Source of the DNA: Sulfitobacter noctilucicola
Lineage (GTDB): Bacteria; Pseudomonadota; Alphaproteobacteria; Rhodobacterales; Rhodobacteraceae
Length of the DNA: 64,000 nucleotides
Direction: 5' to 3'
Assembly (NCBI RefSeq): GCF_000622385.1
Contig: NZ_JASD01000008.1
Span: forward strand, 2,914,001 to 2,978,000
Below, piece after piece: positions 28,700-38,745 of this stretch; position 1 is the first letter of the stretch; each line of letters opens with the position of its first letter. The position numbers and the translations under genes are program-made. The notes under the pieces were generated by a model. That model saw only the letters and a program-made list of their open reading frames with translations. It was not told the origin of the DNA and made no database searches.

Positions 28700-29512
28700 T
28701 TACATCCCTCCGGCAGTGAGCGGATTTGCCAACAGATCGCGTGTGGCCGTCGCCACATCAGCCTGACGCATCAGGCTTTCACCGATCAGGTACACACGCG
28801 CGCCGTAAAGCGCCATATCCGCCAGATCCTGCGGCGTGTTCAGACCCGATTCAGAGACGATGATCCGGTCCGCCGGTACCGACTTCGACAAGCTTCGTGT
28901 CACATCAAGAGAGGTCTCGAACGTCTTGAGGTTGCGGTTGTTTATACCAATCATCGTGCTGGTCAGACGTCCGGCGCGTTCCAGTTCCTCTGCATCATGC
29001 ACTTCGATCAAGGCGTCCATGCCCCACTCGGTTGCGCAGGCCTCAAGCTCAAGCGCCTGGGTATCTGATACGGACGCCATGATGATCAGGATACAATCCG
29101 CACCCAAGGCGCGGGCTTCGGCCACCTGATATGTATCGTACATGAAATCCTTGCGCAGCACAGGCAGATCACAAGCGTCTCGCGCTTGAACGAGGAATTC
29201 TTTGGCACCTTGGAAACTGGGCGTGTCGGTCAGCACGGAAAGACAGGTTGCTCCACCTTCTGCATAGGCCTGCGCCAGCGCGGCGGGGTCAAAATCTTCG
29301 CGGATCAAGCCCTTGGATGGGCTCGCTTTCTTGATCTCCGCGATCAACCCGTATCCTTCGCGGGATGCCGCGTGCAGGGCATCCGAAAACGGCCGCACTG
29401 TCGGCGCGGCTTTAGCATCTGCCTCGACCTCAGCCAGAGGTTTTGCCAGCTTATCCGCGGCGACTTCTTCAAGCTTATAGGCTTTGATTTTATCGAGTAT
29501 CGTATCAGTCAT
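28700..29512 (-). CDS. trpC: indole-3-glycerol phosphate synthase
   Basis: TrpC closes the indole ring in tryptophan synthesis. The 270-residue TIM-barrel protein carries [12 protein letters not shown] with the catalytic Lys, LRKDFMYD, and [10 protein letters not shown] chose ATG 29512, which gives MTDTILDKI and overlaps the ung stop by 4 bases. A longer frame to 29764 would run through ung. The moaC gene follows without a gap. Confidence 0.97.
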   Translation of the reverse strand: MTDTILDKIKAYKLEEVAADKLAKPLAEVEADAKAAPTVRPFSDALHAASREGYGLIAEIKKASPSKGLIREDFDPAALAQAYAEGGATCLSVLTDTPSFQGAKEFLVQARDACDLPVLRKDFMYDTYQVAEARALGADCILIIMASVSDTQALELEACATEWGMDALIEVHDAEELERAGRLTSTMIGINNRNLKTFETSLDVTRSLSKSVPADRIIVSESGLNTPQDLADMALYGARVYLIGESLMRQADVATATRDLLANPLTAGGM

Positions 29513-30177
29513 AGTCCCTCCGGGTCGCCCCAGTTTATGGGCGCTAAGCCGCGGGCCTGCAACCATTCGTTGGTGCGAGAGAAGGGGCGCGATCCGAAAA
29601 ATCCGCGATGCACAGAAAGCGGCGAGGGATGGGCGCTTTCGATCTTCAGATTTGCCCCTGCATCGACGTTCTTTGCAGCTTTCTGTGCGGGTCCCCCCCA
29701 GAGTAGATAGGCGCGGGGGGCACCGGCCAGTTCCGCCAATACTTGATCGACCAGAACGCTCCACCCCAGTTTTGCATGTGCCTTGGCCGCACCCTGCGGC
29801 ACGGTAAGCGCGGTATTCAGGAGCAACACCCCTTGATCGGCCCAGTCAGAAAGATCAGTGCGCGATCGTGGCTGGCCCAGATCGGTCTCTATTTCCTTGA
29901 AAATATTCCCCAGACTGTCGAGCCGCCCGCCAAATCCGGTGGGGATGGAAAACGCCAAGCCGTCTGCTTTTCCCGGCGTGTGATAGGGGTCCTGCCCAAG
30001 TATTACGACGCGGGTGTCGCGCGGTTGTGTCCGTTCAAACGCGTGAAACACGGCTGGTGCCGGTGGAAAGACGGGGCGATGCTCCGCTTCCAGTGCTGTC
30101 TCAATCAGGGGCAGTGTCTCGTTAAAGAATGGTAGGTCCGACCAGGCACCCAGACGCGACAGATCGAACAAGGTCAT
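29509..30177 (-). CDS. ung: uracil-DNA glycosylase (family 1)
   Basis: Ung removes uracil from DNA. The 222-residue product has the water-activating motif [19 protein letters not shown], and the minor-groove loop [10 protein letters not shown]. It is inserted between trpD and trpC with 4-base overlaps at both ends, so it is co-translated with tryptophan genes without a pathway reason. Length and catalytic residues are normal. Confidence 0.96.
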   Translation of the reverse strand: MTLFDLSRLGAWSDLPFFNETLPLIETALEAEHRPVFPPAPAVFHAFERTQPRDTRVVILGQDPYHTPGKADGLAFSIPTGFGGRLDSLGNIFKEIETDLGQPRSRTDLSDWADQGVLLLNTALTVPQGAAKAHAKLGWSVLVDQVLAELAGAPRAYLLWGGPAQKAAKNVDAGANLKIESAHPSPLSVHRGFFGSRPFSRTNEWLQARGLAPINWGDPEGL

Positions 30178-31190
30178 TTTTCGTGAGATAGGGCGGCGAC
30201 GCGGGCGATCTTTTCTTTTGCCGCACCTGAATCGATGCTTGCGCGGGCCATCTCAACGCCGGTTTTCAAGTCAGGTGCCGCGTCTGCCACAGTCAATGCA
30301 GCAGCGGAGTTCAGCAACACAGCATCGCGGTAGGCTGAGGCTTCGCCGTCCAGTAGCGCTTTGAAATCAAGCGCATTTTCCTCCGGCGTGCCACCGACGA
30401 TTGCTTCAAAAGGATGCACCGGAAGGCCTGCGTCTTCGGGATGGATTTCAAATTCTGATACAGCACCGTCCGCAAGGCCGGACACCCAGCTTACGCCGGT
30501 AATGGTCAATTCATCCGTGCCGTCGGAGCCGTGGACCAACCATGCTTTGTCTGATCCCAGCGCCTGCAATGTCTCGGCCATGGGGCGGATCAGGTCGCGG
30601 CGGTAAGCCCCCGTGAGCTGGCGTTTAACGCCGGCGGGGTTGGTCAGGGGGCCAAGGATGTTAAAAATCGTGCGCGTTCCAAGTTCGGACCGCGTTGGCA
30701 TCACATGGGCAATCGCCGGATGGTGCATCGGGGCCATCATAAAACCGATTCCGGCACCGGCCAGCTCGCGCTCGACGACCTTCGGGCCGACCATCACATT
30801 CAGCCCCATCTGCGTCAGCGCATCTGCGGCACCAGATTTGGAGGACAGATTGCGGTTGCCGTGTTTGGCGACTACAACGCCTGCACCGGCCACCACGAAG
30901 GCGGTTGCGGTTGAGATATTCAGCGTGCCTTTGCCGTCGCCACCTGTGCCGACAATGTCCATCGCTCCTTCGGGCGCTTTTACCGGATGGCACTTTGCGC
31001 GCATCGCCGAGGCCGCAGCAGCGTATTCGTCCACCGTTTCGCCCCGTGTGCGCAGCGCCATCAGGAAGCCGCCGATCTGGCTCGGCGTGGCTTCTCCTTC
31101 AAACAGGATCTCGAAAGCTTCCGCCGCTTGGTCGCGGGTCAAAGGGCCGTTTGCAGCCGCATCAATCAGGGGTTTGAGGGCTTCACTCAT
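30174..31190 (-). CDS. trpD: anthranilate phosphoribosyltransferase
   Basis: TrpD joins anthranilate to PRPP. The 338-residue protein contains the PRPP-binding loop [14 protein letters not shown], the [17 protein letters not shown] segment and NPAGVKRQ. It overlaps trpG by 4 bases upstream and ung by 4 downstream. No fusion to TrpG is present, unlike in some enterobacteria. Confidence 0.97.
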   Translation of the reverse strand: MSEALKPLIDAAANGPLTRDQAAEAFEILFEGEATPSQIGGFLMALRTRGETVDEYAAAASAMRAKCHPVKAPEGAMDIVGTGGDGKGTLNISTATAFVVAGAGVVVAKHGNRNLSSKSGAADALTQMGLNVMVGPKVVERELAGAGIGFMMAPMHHPAIAHVMPTRSELGTRTIFNILGPLTNPAGVKRQLTGAYRRDLIRPMAETLQALGSDKAWLVHGSDGTDELTITGVSWVSGLADGAVSEFEIHPEDAGLPVHPFEAIVGGTPEENALDFKALLDGEASAYRDAVLLNSAAALTVADAAPDLKTGVEMARASIDSGAAKEKIARVAALSHEK

Positions 31191-31768
31191 GCGGGCACCT
31201 TCATTTCATCTAGGAAGTTTTGCAGCAGGGCATGTCCATGCTCCGACCGGATCGATTCGGGATGGAACTGGACGCCGTGCAGCGGCAGTTCCTTGTGTTG
31301 AAGTCCCATGATGGTGCCGTCCTCAAGCTCTGCAGTGACGCGCAAGGCGTCCGGCAGGCTTTCGCGTTCCACCACCAATGAATGATAACGGGTTGCCGCA
31401 AAGGGAGAGGGCAGTCCGGCGAAAACGCCACTGCCATCGTGGTGCATCTGACCCATTTTGCCGTGCACGATCTCGCCCGCACGCACAATTTTCCCGCCAA
31501 ACGCCTGTCCCAGCGTCTGATGGCCCAGACACACACCCAACAGCGGCACATGCGCTTTGGCGGCAGCAAGGGTCAGATCAAGGCAAATGCCAGCCTGATC
31601 GGGATCGCAGGGACCGGGTGAAAGCAAAATACCCGCAGGCCGCATCGCCAGCGCATCGGCGACGCTCAGCTTATCGTTGCGGTGCACCTGCACATCTGCC
31701 CCGAGAGAGCCCAGATAGTGTACAAGGTTGTAGGTAAAGCTGTCGTAGTTATCGATGAGCAGCAACAA
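31187..31768 (-). CDS. trpG: anthranilate synthase component II (glutamine amidotransferase)
   Basis: TrpG supplies ammonia from glutamine to TrpE. The 193-residue class I amidotransferase has LLGVCLGHQ with nucleophile Cys80 and HPESI near residue 170 with the catalytic His. It begins the trpG-trpD-ung-trpC-moaC-moeA run. trpE lies about 3.5 kb away on the same strand, separated by a plus-strand deacetylase gene. This protein may also serve p-aminobenzoate synthase (PabA role). Confidence 0.95.
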   Translation of the reverse strand: MLLLIDNYDSFTYNLVHYLGSLGADVQVHRNDKLSVADALAMRPAGILLSPGPCDPDQAGICLDLTLAAAKAHVPLLGVCLGHQTLGQAFGGKIVRAGEIVHGKMGQMHHDGSGVFAGLPSPFAATRYHSLVVERESLPDALRVTAELEDGTIMGLQHKELPLHGVQFHPESIRSEHGHALLQNFLDEMKVPA

Positions 31769-31944
31769 TGGTCAATTCTTTGCATCCAGAGGGTGCCTTA
31801 AGGCTGGCGACATGCCAACCGGGCAGGGTATAGTGAACCCCATAGATGTTCAGGCTTGCCGTGCGCCGTCAAGAGCGCGTACAGGCCGATTGAGAGAAGA
31901 GCCGTCCGAAACGTCGGATGGCCGAGCGAGCAGGAGATGTCGGG

Positions 31945-33666
31945 ATGGCAGGCGGTTTTCTAAGCGGCGCGCTATGGGGCGGAGTGGTCAGCCTCGGAGT
32001 TGGTGCTGTTGCATCGGTCATGGTACCGGTTGCGCAAGCTCCGCGCGTGGACGCAACCGCAATGGACGGGGCGGAAGCACCCACGGCACCCGAAGTGTCG
32101 GTTGTGACACCCGACGCCAGTCTGAGCGCGCCCGATCAGGTGGTACGGAACGACCCCGCCTCGGACCAGCCAGAGCCGCCAGCCGTCGACACGCTTTCGA
32201 CCATAGAAACCGAAGCGCCCTCGGCCCCTCGGGAGCCACAATCGGCAATCATCTCAGGTCTGGATGCGCCATCTGAGGGCGATGCGTCAGGCCCCCTTGC
32301 GCTAAACGCCGAAGATCCGGTGTTCCCCAACCCTCAGGCACTGGCCCCTATGTTGCCGCAGGAGCCTGATACGGTAAGCGTTGACACAGCCCCCGCTGAT
32401 CTGCCCGACCCGGCACCTCAGCAGGGTACAGACCCGAATGGTGAGGCATCCACTACCGATCCCGAAGCACCAGCCGCCGTGACTGTCCAAGAGGATGACG
32501 CTCAGGAAGACCCCGCACCAGTAGAAAGCGAAACCGCAGCGACGCCCGAACAGGAGACACCACCGGTGGAAGGCACGGCCTCCGTGCCGCAGACCGCCCG
32601 CGTGGATCAGGGGGCTGAGACGGACACGCTGACACCTGATACACCGGCAGAACAGCAAGCAGACGGTACGCCGAACGCACCTGAGGCCGATCAGCAAGCC
32701 ACGCTGCAACCCGTGGAGCCGCCATCCATTCTGGCCCCAGCGACGGAAGAACCCGAAACAGCTGGCGATGAGACGCCCACAGAAACAGAAGACGCACCCG
32801 AGGTGGCGATGCTGGCACCCACAGTGCGCCCGCAACTCGGCACGCCCGCCGTATCGCTGACAGAGCGCGACAGCGCCGTGCGTATCCGCAGACCCGAAGC
32901 GGAAACGGCAGAGGGTGGCGGCGAAGAGGTTACAGTAATCAACGAAGACCGCAGCGCGCGGGGCAGCGACCTGCGCCCCATCGTGCAATTCGGCCAACGT
33001 TTTACCAATCCCGATGGCAAGCCGCTGATGGGGATTGTTCTGATCGACGATGGCACCAGCCCGACAACCGGTGCCTCCGGCATCGCAGCATTGCGCAGCT
33101 TTCCCTACAGCCTCAACATCGCAGTCGACAGCAGCCTGGCTGACGCGACCGAGCGTATGAAGCTCTACCGCGAAGCGGGATTTGAGGTGATGGCCATGGT
33201 CGATCTGCCCGGCGGTGCGCGTGCCTCTGACGTTGAGACGACCTTGGGCGTCACGCTGGCCCAGCTTGGCGAAGTCGTCGGCGTGCTGGAGGGACCGCAG
33301 GGCGGTTTACAAAGCTCTCGCGAAGTGTCGGATCAGGTTGCCGCCATTCTTGCGCAATCCGGTCACGGACTGGTGACACAGGACAAGGGTCTGAACACCA
33401 TGCCCAAGCTCGCCCGCAAGGAAGGTGTTCCAGCCGACCCTGTCTTTCGTGACTTTGACAGCAAAGGCCAGACCGCCACTGTGATCCGCCGTTTTCTCGA
33501 TCAGGCGGCCTTCAAAGCGGGTCAGGAAGGGGCTGTGATCATGTTGGGCCGTTTGCGCCCCGATACGATCTCGGCTTTGTTGTTGTGGGGTTTGCAGGAC
33601 CGCGCAGGGCAGGTTGCCATCGCGCCGATTTCGGCAGTGCTGACGCGGGAAAACGCAGGTGGATAA
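31945..33666 (+). CDS. divergent polysaccharide deacetylase family protein
   Basis: The 573-residue protein has an N-terminal hydrophobic anchor (GALWGGVVSLGVGAVASVMV). About 280 residues of low-complexity Pro/Glu/Thr/Ala sequence follow, strongly acidic. The C-terminal domain (about residues 355-570) resembles the divergent polysaccharide deacetylase (YibQ-type) family, with segments FPYSLNIAVD and GFEVMAMVDLP. It is probably periplasmic and tethered, with the acidic region as a spacer. I chose ATG 31945, preceded by AGGAGA, over ATG 31918. The substrate is unknown; relatives sit near peptidoglycan hydrolase genes. Confidence 0.85.
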   Translation: MAGGFLSGALWGGVVSLGVGAVASVMVPVAQAPRVDATAMDGAEAPTAPEVSVVTPDASLSAPDQVVRNDPASDQPEPPAVDTLSTIETEAPSAPREPQSAIISGLDAPSEGDASGPLALNAEDPVFPNPQALAPMLPQEPDTVSVDTAPADLPDPAPQQGTDPNGEASTTDPEAPAAVTVQEDDAQEDPAPVESETAATPEQETPPVEGTASVPQTARVDQGAETDTLTPDTPAEQQADGTPNAPEADQQATLQPVEPPSILAPATEEPETAGDETPTETEDAPEVAMLAPTVRPQLGTPAVSLTERDSAVRIRRPEAETAEGGGEEVTVINEDRSARGSDLRPIVQFGQRFTNPDGKPLMGIVLIDDGTSPTTGASGIAALRSFPYSLNIAVDSSLADATERMKLYREAGFEVMAMVDLPGGARASDVETTLGVTLAQLGEVVGVLEGPQGGLQSSREVSDQVAAILAQSGHGLVTQDKGLNTMPKLARKEGVPADPVFRDFDSKGQTATVIRRFLDQAAFKAGQEGAVIMLGRLRPDTISALLLWGLQDRAGQVAIAPISAVLTRENAGG

Positions 33667-33718
33667 CGCCTGCGGATACCGGATGTTCCTGCGCTAGAAT
33701 TATACCCAACTTGCAGGA

Positions 33719-34219
33719 TCAAGAGATACAGGCAGCCAGCGGTATACGCGCAGCTGCGCGATCATCGAAAGTGCCGGTCAGTGTCTCTCCATCCAGCGTT
33801 GCGCGGAATGTGGCACCTGAAATCTCTGATCCGTTGACCGTGATCTCGCGCCCGCCGCCTGTGTCGTCCACATCAATGGTAAAGGCCACCGATCGCGACG
33901 GTGCCAGCCCGCGCAAATCCAGCATCACTGCGCTGTCGCCATCTACCACCTTCGGCGTGGCGCTGAGAGTGTCGGCACCGGCGACAAGTTCAAACGGCTG
34001 GAAGACCTGAACGCCCGCGCCCGATCCCGTCACGTCGAAGATCAGCCCGGCAGGTGCGGTTCCAATGTCCAGTACAACCTGCATTGCGGGCAGAGCACAA
34101 TCGCCCGCGTTGGTCAGCGTGAAACGGTCCTTGGGCGCACCCTCGTCAAACTGCATCGTCAGATCGGCAAACGCGCTTGTGGCAGTCAGGGCGAGAATGG
34201 TTGTGGCAAGTCTGAGCAT
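33719..34219 (-). CDS. exported protein of unknown function
   Basis: The 166-residue product starts with a clear signal peptide (MLRLATTILALTATSAFA). A beta-rich mature part contains FTLTNAGDCALP near its start and ends AACIS. Two cysteines, one near each end, could form a disulfide. No family is recognised. ATG 34219 is preceded by AGGAGG. An earlier in-frame start at 34264 would add an untypical N-terminus. It lies 74 bases downstream of the deacylase on the same strand. Confidence 0.75.
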   Translation of the reverse strand: MLRLATTILALTATSAFADLTMQFDEGAPKDRFTLTNAGDCALPAMQVVLDIGTAPAGLIFDVTGSGAGVQVFQPFELVAGADTLSATPKVVDGDSAVMLDLRGLAPSRSVAFTIDVDDTGGGREITVNGSEISGATFRATLDGETLTGTFDDRAAARIPLAACIS

Positions 34220-34293
34220 GGGAAAGCCTCCTGTTAGACGCAACAGGTAGGGCATGCCTTCCATCGGGCAATGCCGGAGGGAGCTTTGGCGCG

Positions 34294-35331
34294 TCAGATA
34301 ATCTCGTCTTCGTCGAACAAGGGATCGGTTTCAAGCTGCGTTGACAGATCGTCCACCGTGGCTTCGTCCGCTGTCGGGCTTAGCTTGGCCAGATGGAAAA
34401 CGGCATCCCCTTCATTGACCACAGGCAGGATGGCCCGCCCGATCAGGATACCCGCCGCCGGTGCCAGAAGGTCGGTTTCCACATCCCCGAAGGGGTCGGA
34501 GACCGTGGCCAGAACATCGCCCTGTGCGACGGTCTCCCCCTCAGCGCGGAACGTGCGCAGCAGACCGCCTGCCGGGGCACGCAGCCATTTGGAGCTGCTA
34601 CAAAAATGTGGGGCGACCTTGGCCCGCGCAATGCCTTTCGCGGGCAGCATATCCTTGCCCCGCATCACGCGCAGAATACCGGCGACGCCCGCCCGCACAG
34701 CCATTTCATCAAAGCGCAGACCTTCGCCCGCTTCGTACAGCAGCATCGGCGTACCAGCCTGCGCGGCAACGCCCCGTAATGATCCGTCCCGCAACGGCGA
34801 GGTCAGCACCACAGGTGCACCGAAATCCAGCGCCATCTGGCGCGTAAAGGGATCTTCCGGCGAGATACGTACCTGCGGCAGGTTTGTGCGATGAATGGCC
34901 GCTGAATGCAGGTCGATGCCGAAATCACAGCGCAGCACCACGTCCTGCAGGAAAATATGCGCCAGCCGTGACCCCATTGAGCCTGATGGGTGGCCGGGAA
35001 AGCAGCGGTTCAGGTCGCGCCGGTCCGGCAGATAGCGCGAGCGTGACAGAAATCCAAAGGAGTTGACCACAGGAACAACAAGCAACGTGCCACGCAGTGA
35101 TTTGAGCTGCGGCGCACGGAGCAGGCGGCGCACAATCTCGACCCCGATCACCTCGTCGCCGTGGACGGCAGCACTCACACACATTGTAGGCCCGTCGCGT
35201 TTGCCGTGATGGACCTGTACGTTCAATGCAACTGGCGTGTGATCTGGGAGGATTGAAACGGGCAGGGCGATGTTTGCCGATGTGCCCGCTGCAATGCTCT
35301 CACCGGCAATTTCAAAGGCGGGACGCGGCAT
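34294..35331 (-). CDS. succinylglutamate desuccinylase/aspartoacylase family deacylase
   Basis: The 345-residue zinc peptidase-like protein shows the metal motif VHGDEVIG (HxxE) near residues 55-62, the substrate-binding DRRDLNRCFPG, and DLHSAA with the third zinc ligand His. Its C-terminal part resembles a biotinyl/lipoyl-like barrel (VSDPFG ... LAPAAGILIG). Such enzymes remove acyl groups from amino-acid derivatives; ectoine-related DoeB is one relative. The substrate here is unknown. It follows trpE by only 5 bases. Confidence 0.85.
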   Translation of the reverse strand: MPRPAFEIAGESIAAGTSANIALPVSILPDHTPVALNVQVHHGKRDGPTMCVSAAVHGDEVIGVEIVRRLLRAPQLKSLRGTLLVVPVVNSFGFLSRSRYLPDRRDLNRCFPGHPSGSMGSRLAHIFLQDVVLRCDFGIDLHSAAIHRTNLPQVRISPEDPFTRQMALDFGAPVVLTSPLRDGSLRGVAAQAGTPMLLYEAGEGLRFDEMAVRAGVAGILRVMRGKDMLPAKGIARAKVAPHFCSSSKWLRAPAGGLLRTFRAEGETVAQGDVLATVSDPFGDVETDLLAPAAGILIGRAILPVVNEGDAVFHLAKLSPTADEATVDDLSTQLETDPLFDEDEII

Positions 35332-35336
35332 CAGGC

Positions 35337-36848
35337 TCAGTTCCGGCCAGAGCCGTCAAAGCGGGCCGCATCCGCAGCCGCGCGCCGGATCGCGCCGGAT
35401 TTATGCACGGTTTCCATGTATTCAGCTTCTGCATCGCTGTCATAGACGACACCGCCACCGGCCTGAATATAAAGCGTTTCGTCCTTGATGACGGCTGTCC
35501 TGAGCGCGATGCACATGTCCATATCGCCGCCCGCGCTGAAATATCCGACACCGCCGCCATAGACGCCGCGCTTCTCCGGCTCAAGTTCGTCGATGATTTC
35601 CATCGCGCGGACCTTGGGGGCACCCGATACGGTGCCTGCGGGCATACCGGCAAAGAAGGCATCAAGCGCGTCGCAGCCTTCTTTTAACTCGCCCACAACG
35701 TTCGACACGATATGCATGACGTGGCTATACCGCTCGACGATGAATTCCTCGGTCGGGCGTACCGTGCCGATCTTGGCCACGCGCCCCACGTCGTTGCGGC
35801 CCAGATCCAGCAGCATCAAATGCTCTGCCAGTTCTTTCTCGTCGCCCAGCAGATCAACCTCCAACGCGCGGTCCTCTTCCGGCGTCGCTCCACGCGGGCG
35901 AGTGCCCGCAATCGGGCGGATGGTCACTTCGTTGCCAAAGACCCGCACAAGGATTTCGGGCGATGCACCCACCACATGAAAGCCGCCGAAGTTGAAATAG
36001 AACATAAACGGCGATGGGTTCGTACGGCGCAGCGAGCGGTAAAGCGAGAAGGGCGGGCGCGGGAACTGTTGCGCCCACCGCTGGCTCGGAACAACCTGAA
36101 ATATGTCGCCCGCCACGATATACTCACGCGCCTTTTCAACAGCGGATTTGTAGCCTTCGCGAGTGAAATTGCTCACCGGCTCGGAGGCTTCCGACGCGTC
36201 GCCCAGATCACGGCTGGCACCCGGCATCGCACGTTCCAGATCGCGCACCGCATCCATCACACGCTCAGCCGCTTGCGCATAGGCAGCCCGCGCGGTTTGC
36301 CCGTCCGACACCCATGCAGGGGAAACGATGGTAACTTCGCCTTTCACACCGTCGAGCACGGCAATCACCGAAGGACGCAGCATAACTGCATCCGGCAGGC
36401 CCAGCGGGTCGGGGTTCACATCCGGTAGATGCTCGACCAGCCGGATCATGTCATAGCCCAGATAGCCGAACAGACCGGCAGCGGCTTGTGGCAAGTCTTC
36501 GGGCAGGTCAATCTGCGATTCAGCAATCAGATCGCGGAGCACATCCAGTGGATTGCCCGCCACATCCACAAAGGCATCAGCATCATAGCGGGCTTCGCGG
36601 TTCACGGCCGACGTCTCGTTCCGGCAGCGCCAGATCAGATCGGGCTTCATACCGATGATGGAATAGCGCCCGCGCACCTCGCCGCCTGTAACGGATTCCA
36701 GAACAAAGGCGTTTTCCGCAGCACCAGTCAGCTTGATCATCAAGGAAACAGGCGTGTCCAGATCAGCCGCGAGGCGGGTATAAACGATCTGGTTGCGACC
36801 CGCAGCATGGCCTGCGGCGAAGTCGTCAAACGAGGGGGTCAAAGCCAT
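35337..36848 (-). CDS. trpE: anthranilate synthase component I
   Basis: TrpE converts chorismate to anthranilate. The 503-residue protein has the feedback-site LLES-like segment near the N-terminus (VLESVTGGEVRGRYSI) and the chorismate-binding core with RPIAGTRPRG, DLGRNDVG and SGAPKVRAMEII. It is not fused to TrpG. It is preceded by a PpiD-like gene 12 bases upstream, so it probably shares that transcript. No leader-peptide attenuator is visible in the short gap. Confidence 0.97.
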   Translation of the reverse strand: MALTPSFDDFAAGHAAGRNQIVYTRLAADLDTPVSLMIKLTGAAENAFVLESVTGGEVRGRYSIIGMKPDLIWRCRNETSAVNREARYDADAFVDVAGNPLDVLRDLIAESQIDLPEDLPQAAAGLFGYLGYDMIRLVEHLPDVNPDPLGLPDAVMLRPSVIAVLDGVKGEVTIVSPAWVSDGQTARAAYAQAAERVMDAVRDLERAMPGASRDLGDASEASEPVSNFTREGYKSAVEKAREYIVAGDIFQVVPSQRWAQQFPRPPFSLYRSLRRTNPSPFMFYFNFGGFHVVGASPEILVRVFGNEVTIRPIAGTRPRGATPEEDRALEVDLLGDEKELAEHLMLLDLGRNDVGRVAKIGTVRPTEEFIVERYSHVMHIVSNVVGELKEGCDALDAFFAGMPAGTVSGAPKVRAMEIIDELEPEKRGVYGGGVGYFSAGGDMDMCIALRTAVIKDETLYIQAGGGVVYDSDAEAEYMETVHKSGAIRRAAADAARFDGSGRN

Positions 36849-36860
36849 AACTGGTGTGCT

Positions 36861-38702
36861 TTACGGAAAGTTGACGTGAACAGCCTGCAAGGCCTGCTGG
36901 TCAATCTGCGGCTCTGCGCGGCGAACTACATCATCTGAATAGATCGTGAACAAATCCTGCGCGAGCGCCTGATCGATCTGACCGCTCAACTGGCTAAGCA
37001 GGGCGGCGTTGTCTTCGTCTACACCTGCAGGTGTGATTGCATCAAGGCGCAGGATCACGACACTGTCCTCGTTAGGCAGCACGGTGACGTCACCGACTTC
37101 CATATCGAAAACTTCGTTCATGAACCCTTCGGGCGTGTCGCTGACAAAGGCGTTCCTTGTAAGGTCCGTCTCGATGATCGCATCCAGGCCTGCGGCCTCA
37201 AAAGACGCATCACCGCTCAGGCTGTCAGCAAGCGTCGTTGCTTGCGCTGTCAGCGCGTCAACCAGTTGCGTGCTACGCCATGCGGCGCTGACCTGCTCTT
37301 GGGCATCCTCGAACGGGATCGGGCGTTCTGCCAGTTCCTCGTCCAGACGCATGGCAAAGATGCTACCGTCCTCAAGCTGTTCGATCTTGGGGAAGTCGCC
37401 GCTGTTCAACTCTTGGGCCGCCTCGCGGAAATCGACATAGGCGGCAATGCCTTCTGTTGTCTCGGGTGTCCATGCGATGCTGCCAAGGGTCATCTCTGTC
37501 TCGTTCGCCAACTGTTCAAGTGTGGCACCACCGGCAAGCTGGTCGTCCAGATCAGCCGCTCGGGCCTCAACGGCACGTACGGCACGGTTGAGCGACAGCT
37601 CCTCGCGCAATTCCTCGCGGGCGTCTTCAAAGCTGGTGGACTGCGCAGGCAAAACGCCGTTCACGCGGAACAGGGCAGGGCCAAGCGGACTGGCCTGCGG
37701 CCCGACAACTGTGCCGACTTCCGCGTTGAATACCGCTTCTCCCGCGGCATCCAGCTCAAGACGGCTGACATCGCCCAGATCAATATCTGCCAGATCAAGC
37801 CCGCGCTCTTCGACCAGCGCACGGAATGTTGTGCCATCGACCTCAAGCGCAGCAGCAGCCTGTTCAGCGGTTTCCTGGTCGGGGAACACCAAACGCTCGA
37901 CCAGACGGCGCTCCGGCTGGTTGTATGTGTTTGCACGTGCATCATATTCGGCGCGCAGCTCTTCTTCCGGCACTACAACATCGTCGCTCAGCGTTTCCGG
38001 CGTCAGGAGGGTGTAGGTAATCATCTTCGTCGCAGGCAGCATGAAATCGTCTGTGTTTTCATCATAGTACCGCTGCAAAGCATCCTCGGACGGGCCTGCC
38101 AAAGGCGTGGTCAGAGCGTCTTCGCCCAGCACGCTCCAGGTAAAGCTGCGCTCTTCGGTGACATAGTTCACAAGGGTCTCTGCATAAGCGTCAGGCATGC
38201 GGACACCGCCAAGAATGGCACCTTGCAACAGGGTGCGGGCGGCTTCTTCGCGCAAGGATGTCTCGAACTCGGCCTCGGTCACGCCGCCTTGCTCCAATGC
38301 AAAGCGGTAGCCTTCGCGGTCGAACTCACCGTTTACGCCCTGAAAAGAGCTGATTTGCAGGATCTCCTCGCGCAGCGCTTCGTCCCCGATGGACAGACCC
38401 AGAACGCCATTCTCGTGATCCAGCGCCCGATTGCGGACCAGGCGCTGCAATACGGCACGGTCCAGACCGATCTGCTGCGCTTGGGCGAAGGGCAGTTGTT
38501 GCCCCGTCTGCTGCTCGATCGCGCGAATTTCGTTTTGCAACTGACGGGCGTAGGCATCAACGGGAATGGATTTGGTCCCGACAGAACCGATGGTGCGGAT
38601 GTTGCCCGATAGGTTCACCGCGCCAAAGCCGCCAAGTCCGAGGATCAGCAGACCCATAAGAACCCACATTGCGCTCTTTCCGAGCCCCGAGCGTTTTGCC
38701 AT
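36861..38702 (-). CDS. PpiD-like periplasmic peptidyl-prolyl isomerase
   Basis: The 613-residue protein has one N-terminal membrane helix (WVLMGLLILGLGGFGAV), then a SurA-type chaperone N-domain (QLQNEIRAIEQQTGQQLPF onward) and parvulin-like central sequence. It is probably anchored in the inner membrane and helps outer-membrane protein folding. The parvulin domain looks divergent, so isomerase activity is uncertain. It lies 12 bases upstream of trpE, a conserved Rhodobacterales arrangement, and 43 bases after an aminotransferase. Confidence 0.9.
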   Translation of the reverse strand: MAKRSGLGKSAMWVLMGLLILGLGGFGAVNLSGNIRTIGSVGTKSIPVDAYARQLQNEIRAIEQQTGQQLPFAQAQQIGLDRAVLQRLVRNRALDHENGVLGLSIGDEALREEILQISSFQGVNGEFDREGYRFALEQGGVTEAEFETSLREEAARTLLQGAILGGVRMPDAYAETLVNYVTEERSFTWSVLGEDALTTPLAGPSEDALQRYYDENTDDFMLPATKMITYTLLTPETLSDDVVVPEEELRAEYDARANTYNQPERRLVERLVFPDQETAEQAAAALEVDGTTFRALVEERGLDLADIDLGDVSRLELDAAGEAVFNAEVGTVVGPQASPLGPALFRVNGVLPAQSTSFEDAREELREELSLNRAVRAVEARAADLDDQLAGGATLEQLANETEMTLGSIAWTPETTEGIAAYVDFREAAQELNSGDFPKIEQLEDGSIFAMRLDEELAERPIPFEDAQEQVSAAWRSTQLVDALTAQATTLADSLSGDASFEAAGLDAIIETDLTRNAFVSDTPEGFMNEVFDMEVGDVTVLPNEDSVVILRLDAITPAGVDEDNAALLSQLSGQIDQALAQDLFTIYSDDVVRRAEPQIDQQALQAVHVNFP

Positions 38703-38745
38703 GTTGACCGTCCCTTATACGTTGAAAACCGTGTCTAAGCCCGTC

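Noticed and set aside
37242..38612. 456-codon frame opposite the PpiD-like gene
   Set aside because: Shadow frame; the opposite strand encodes a coherent protein.
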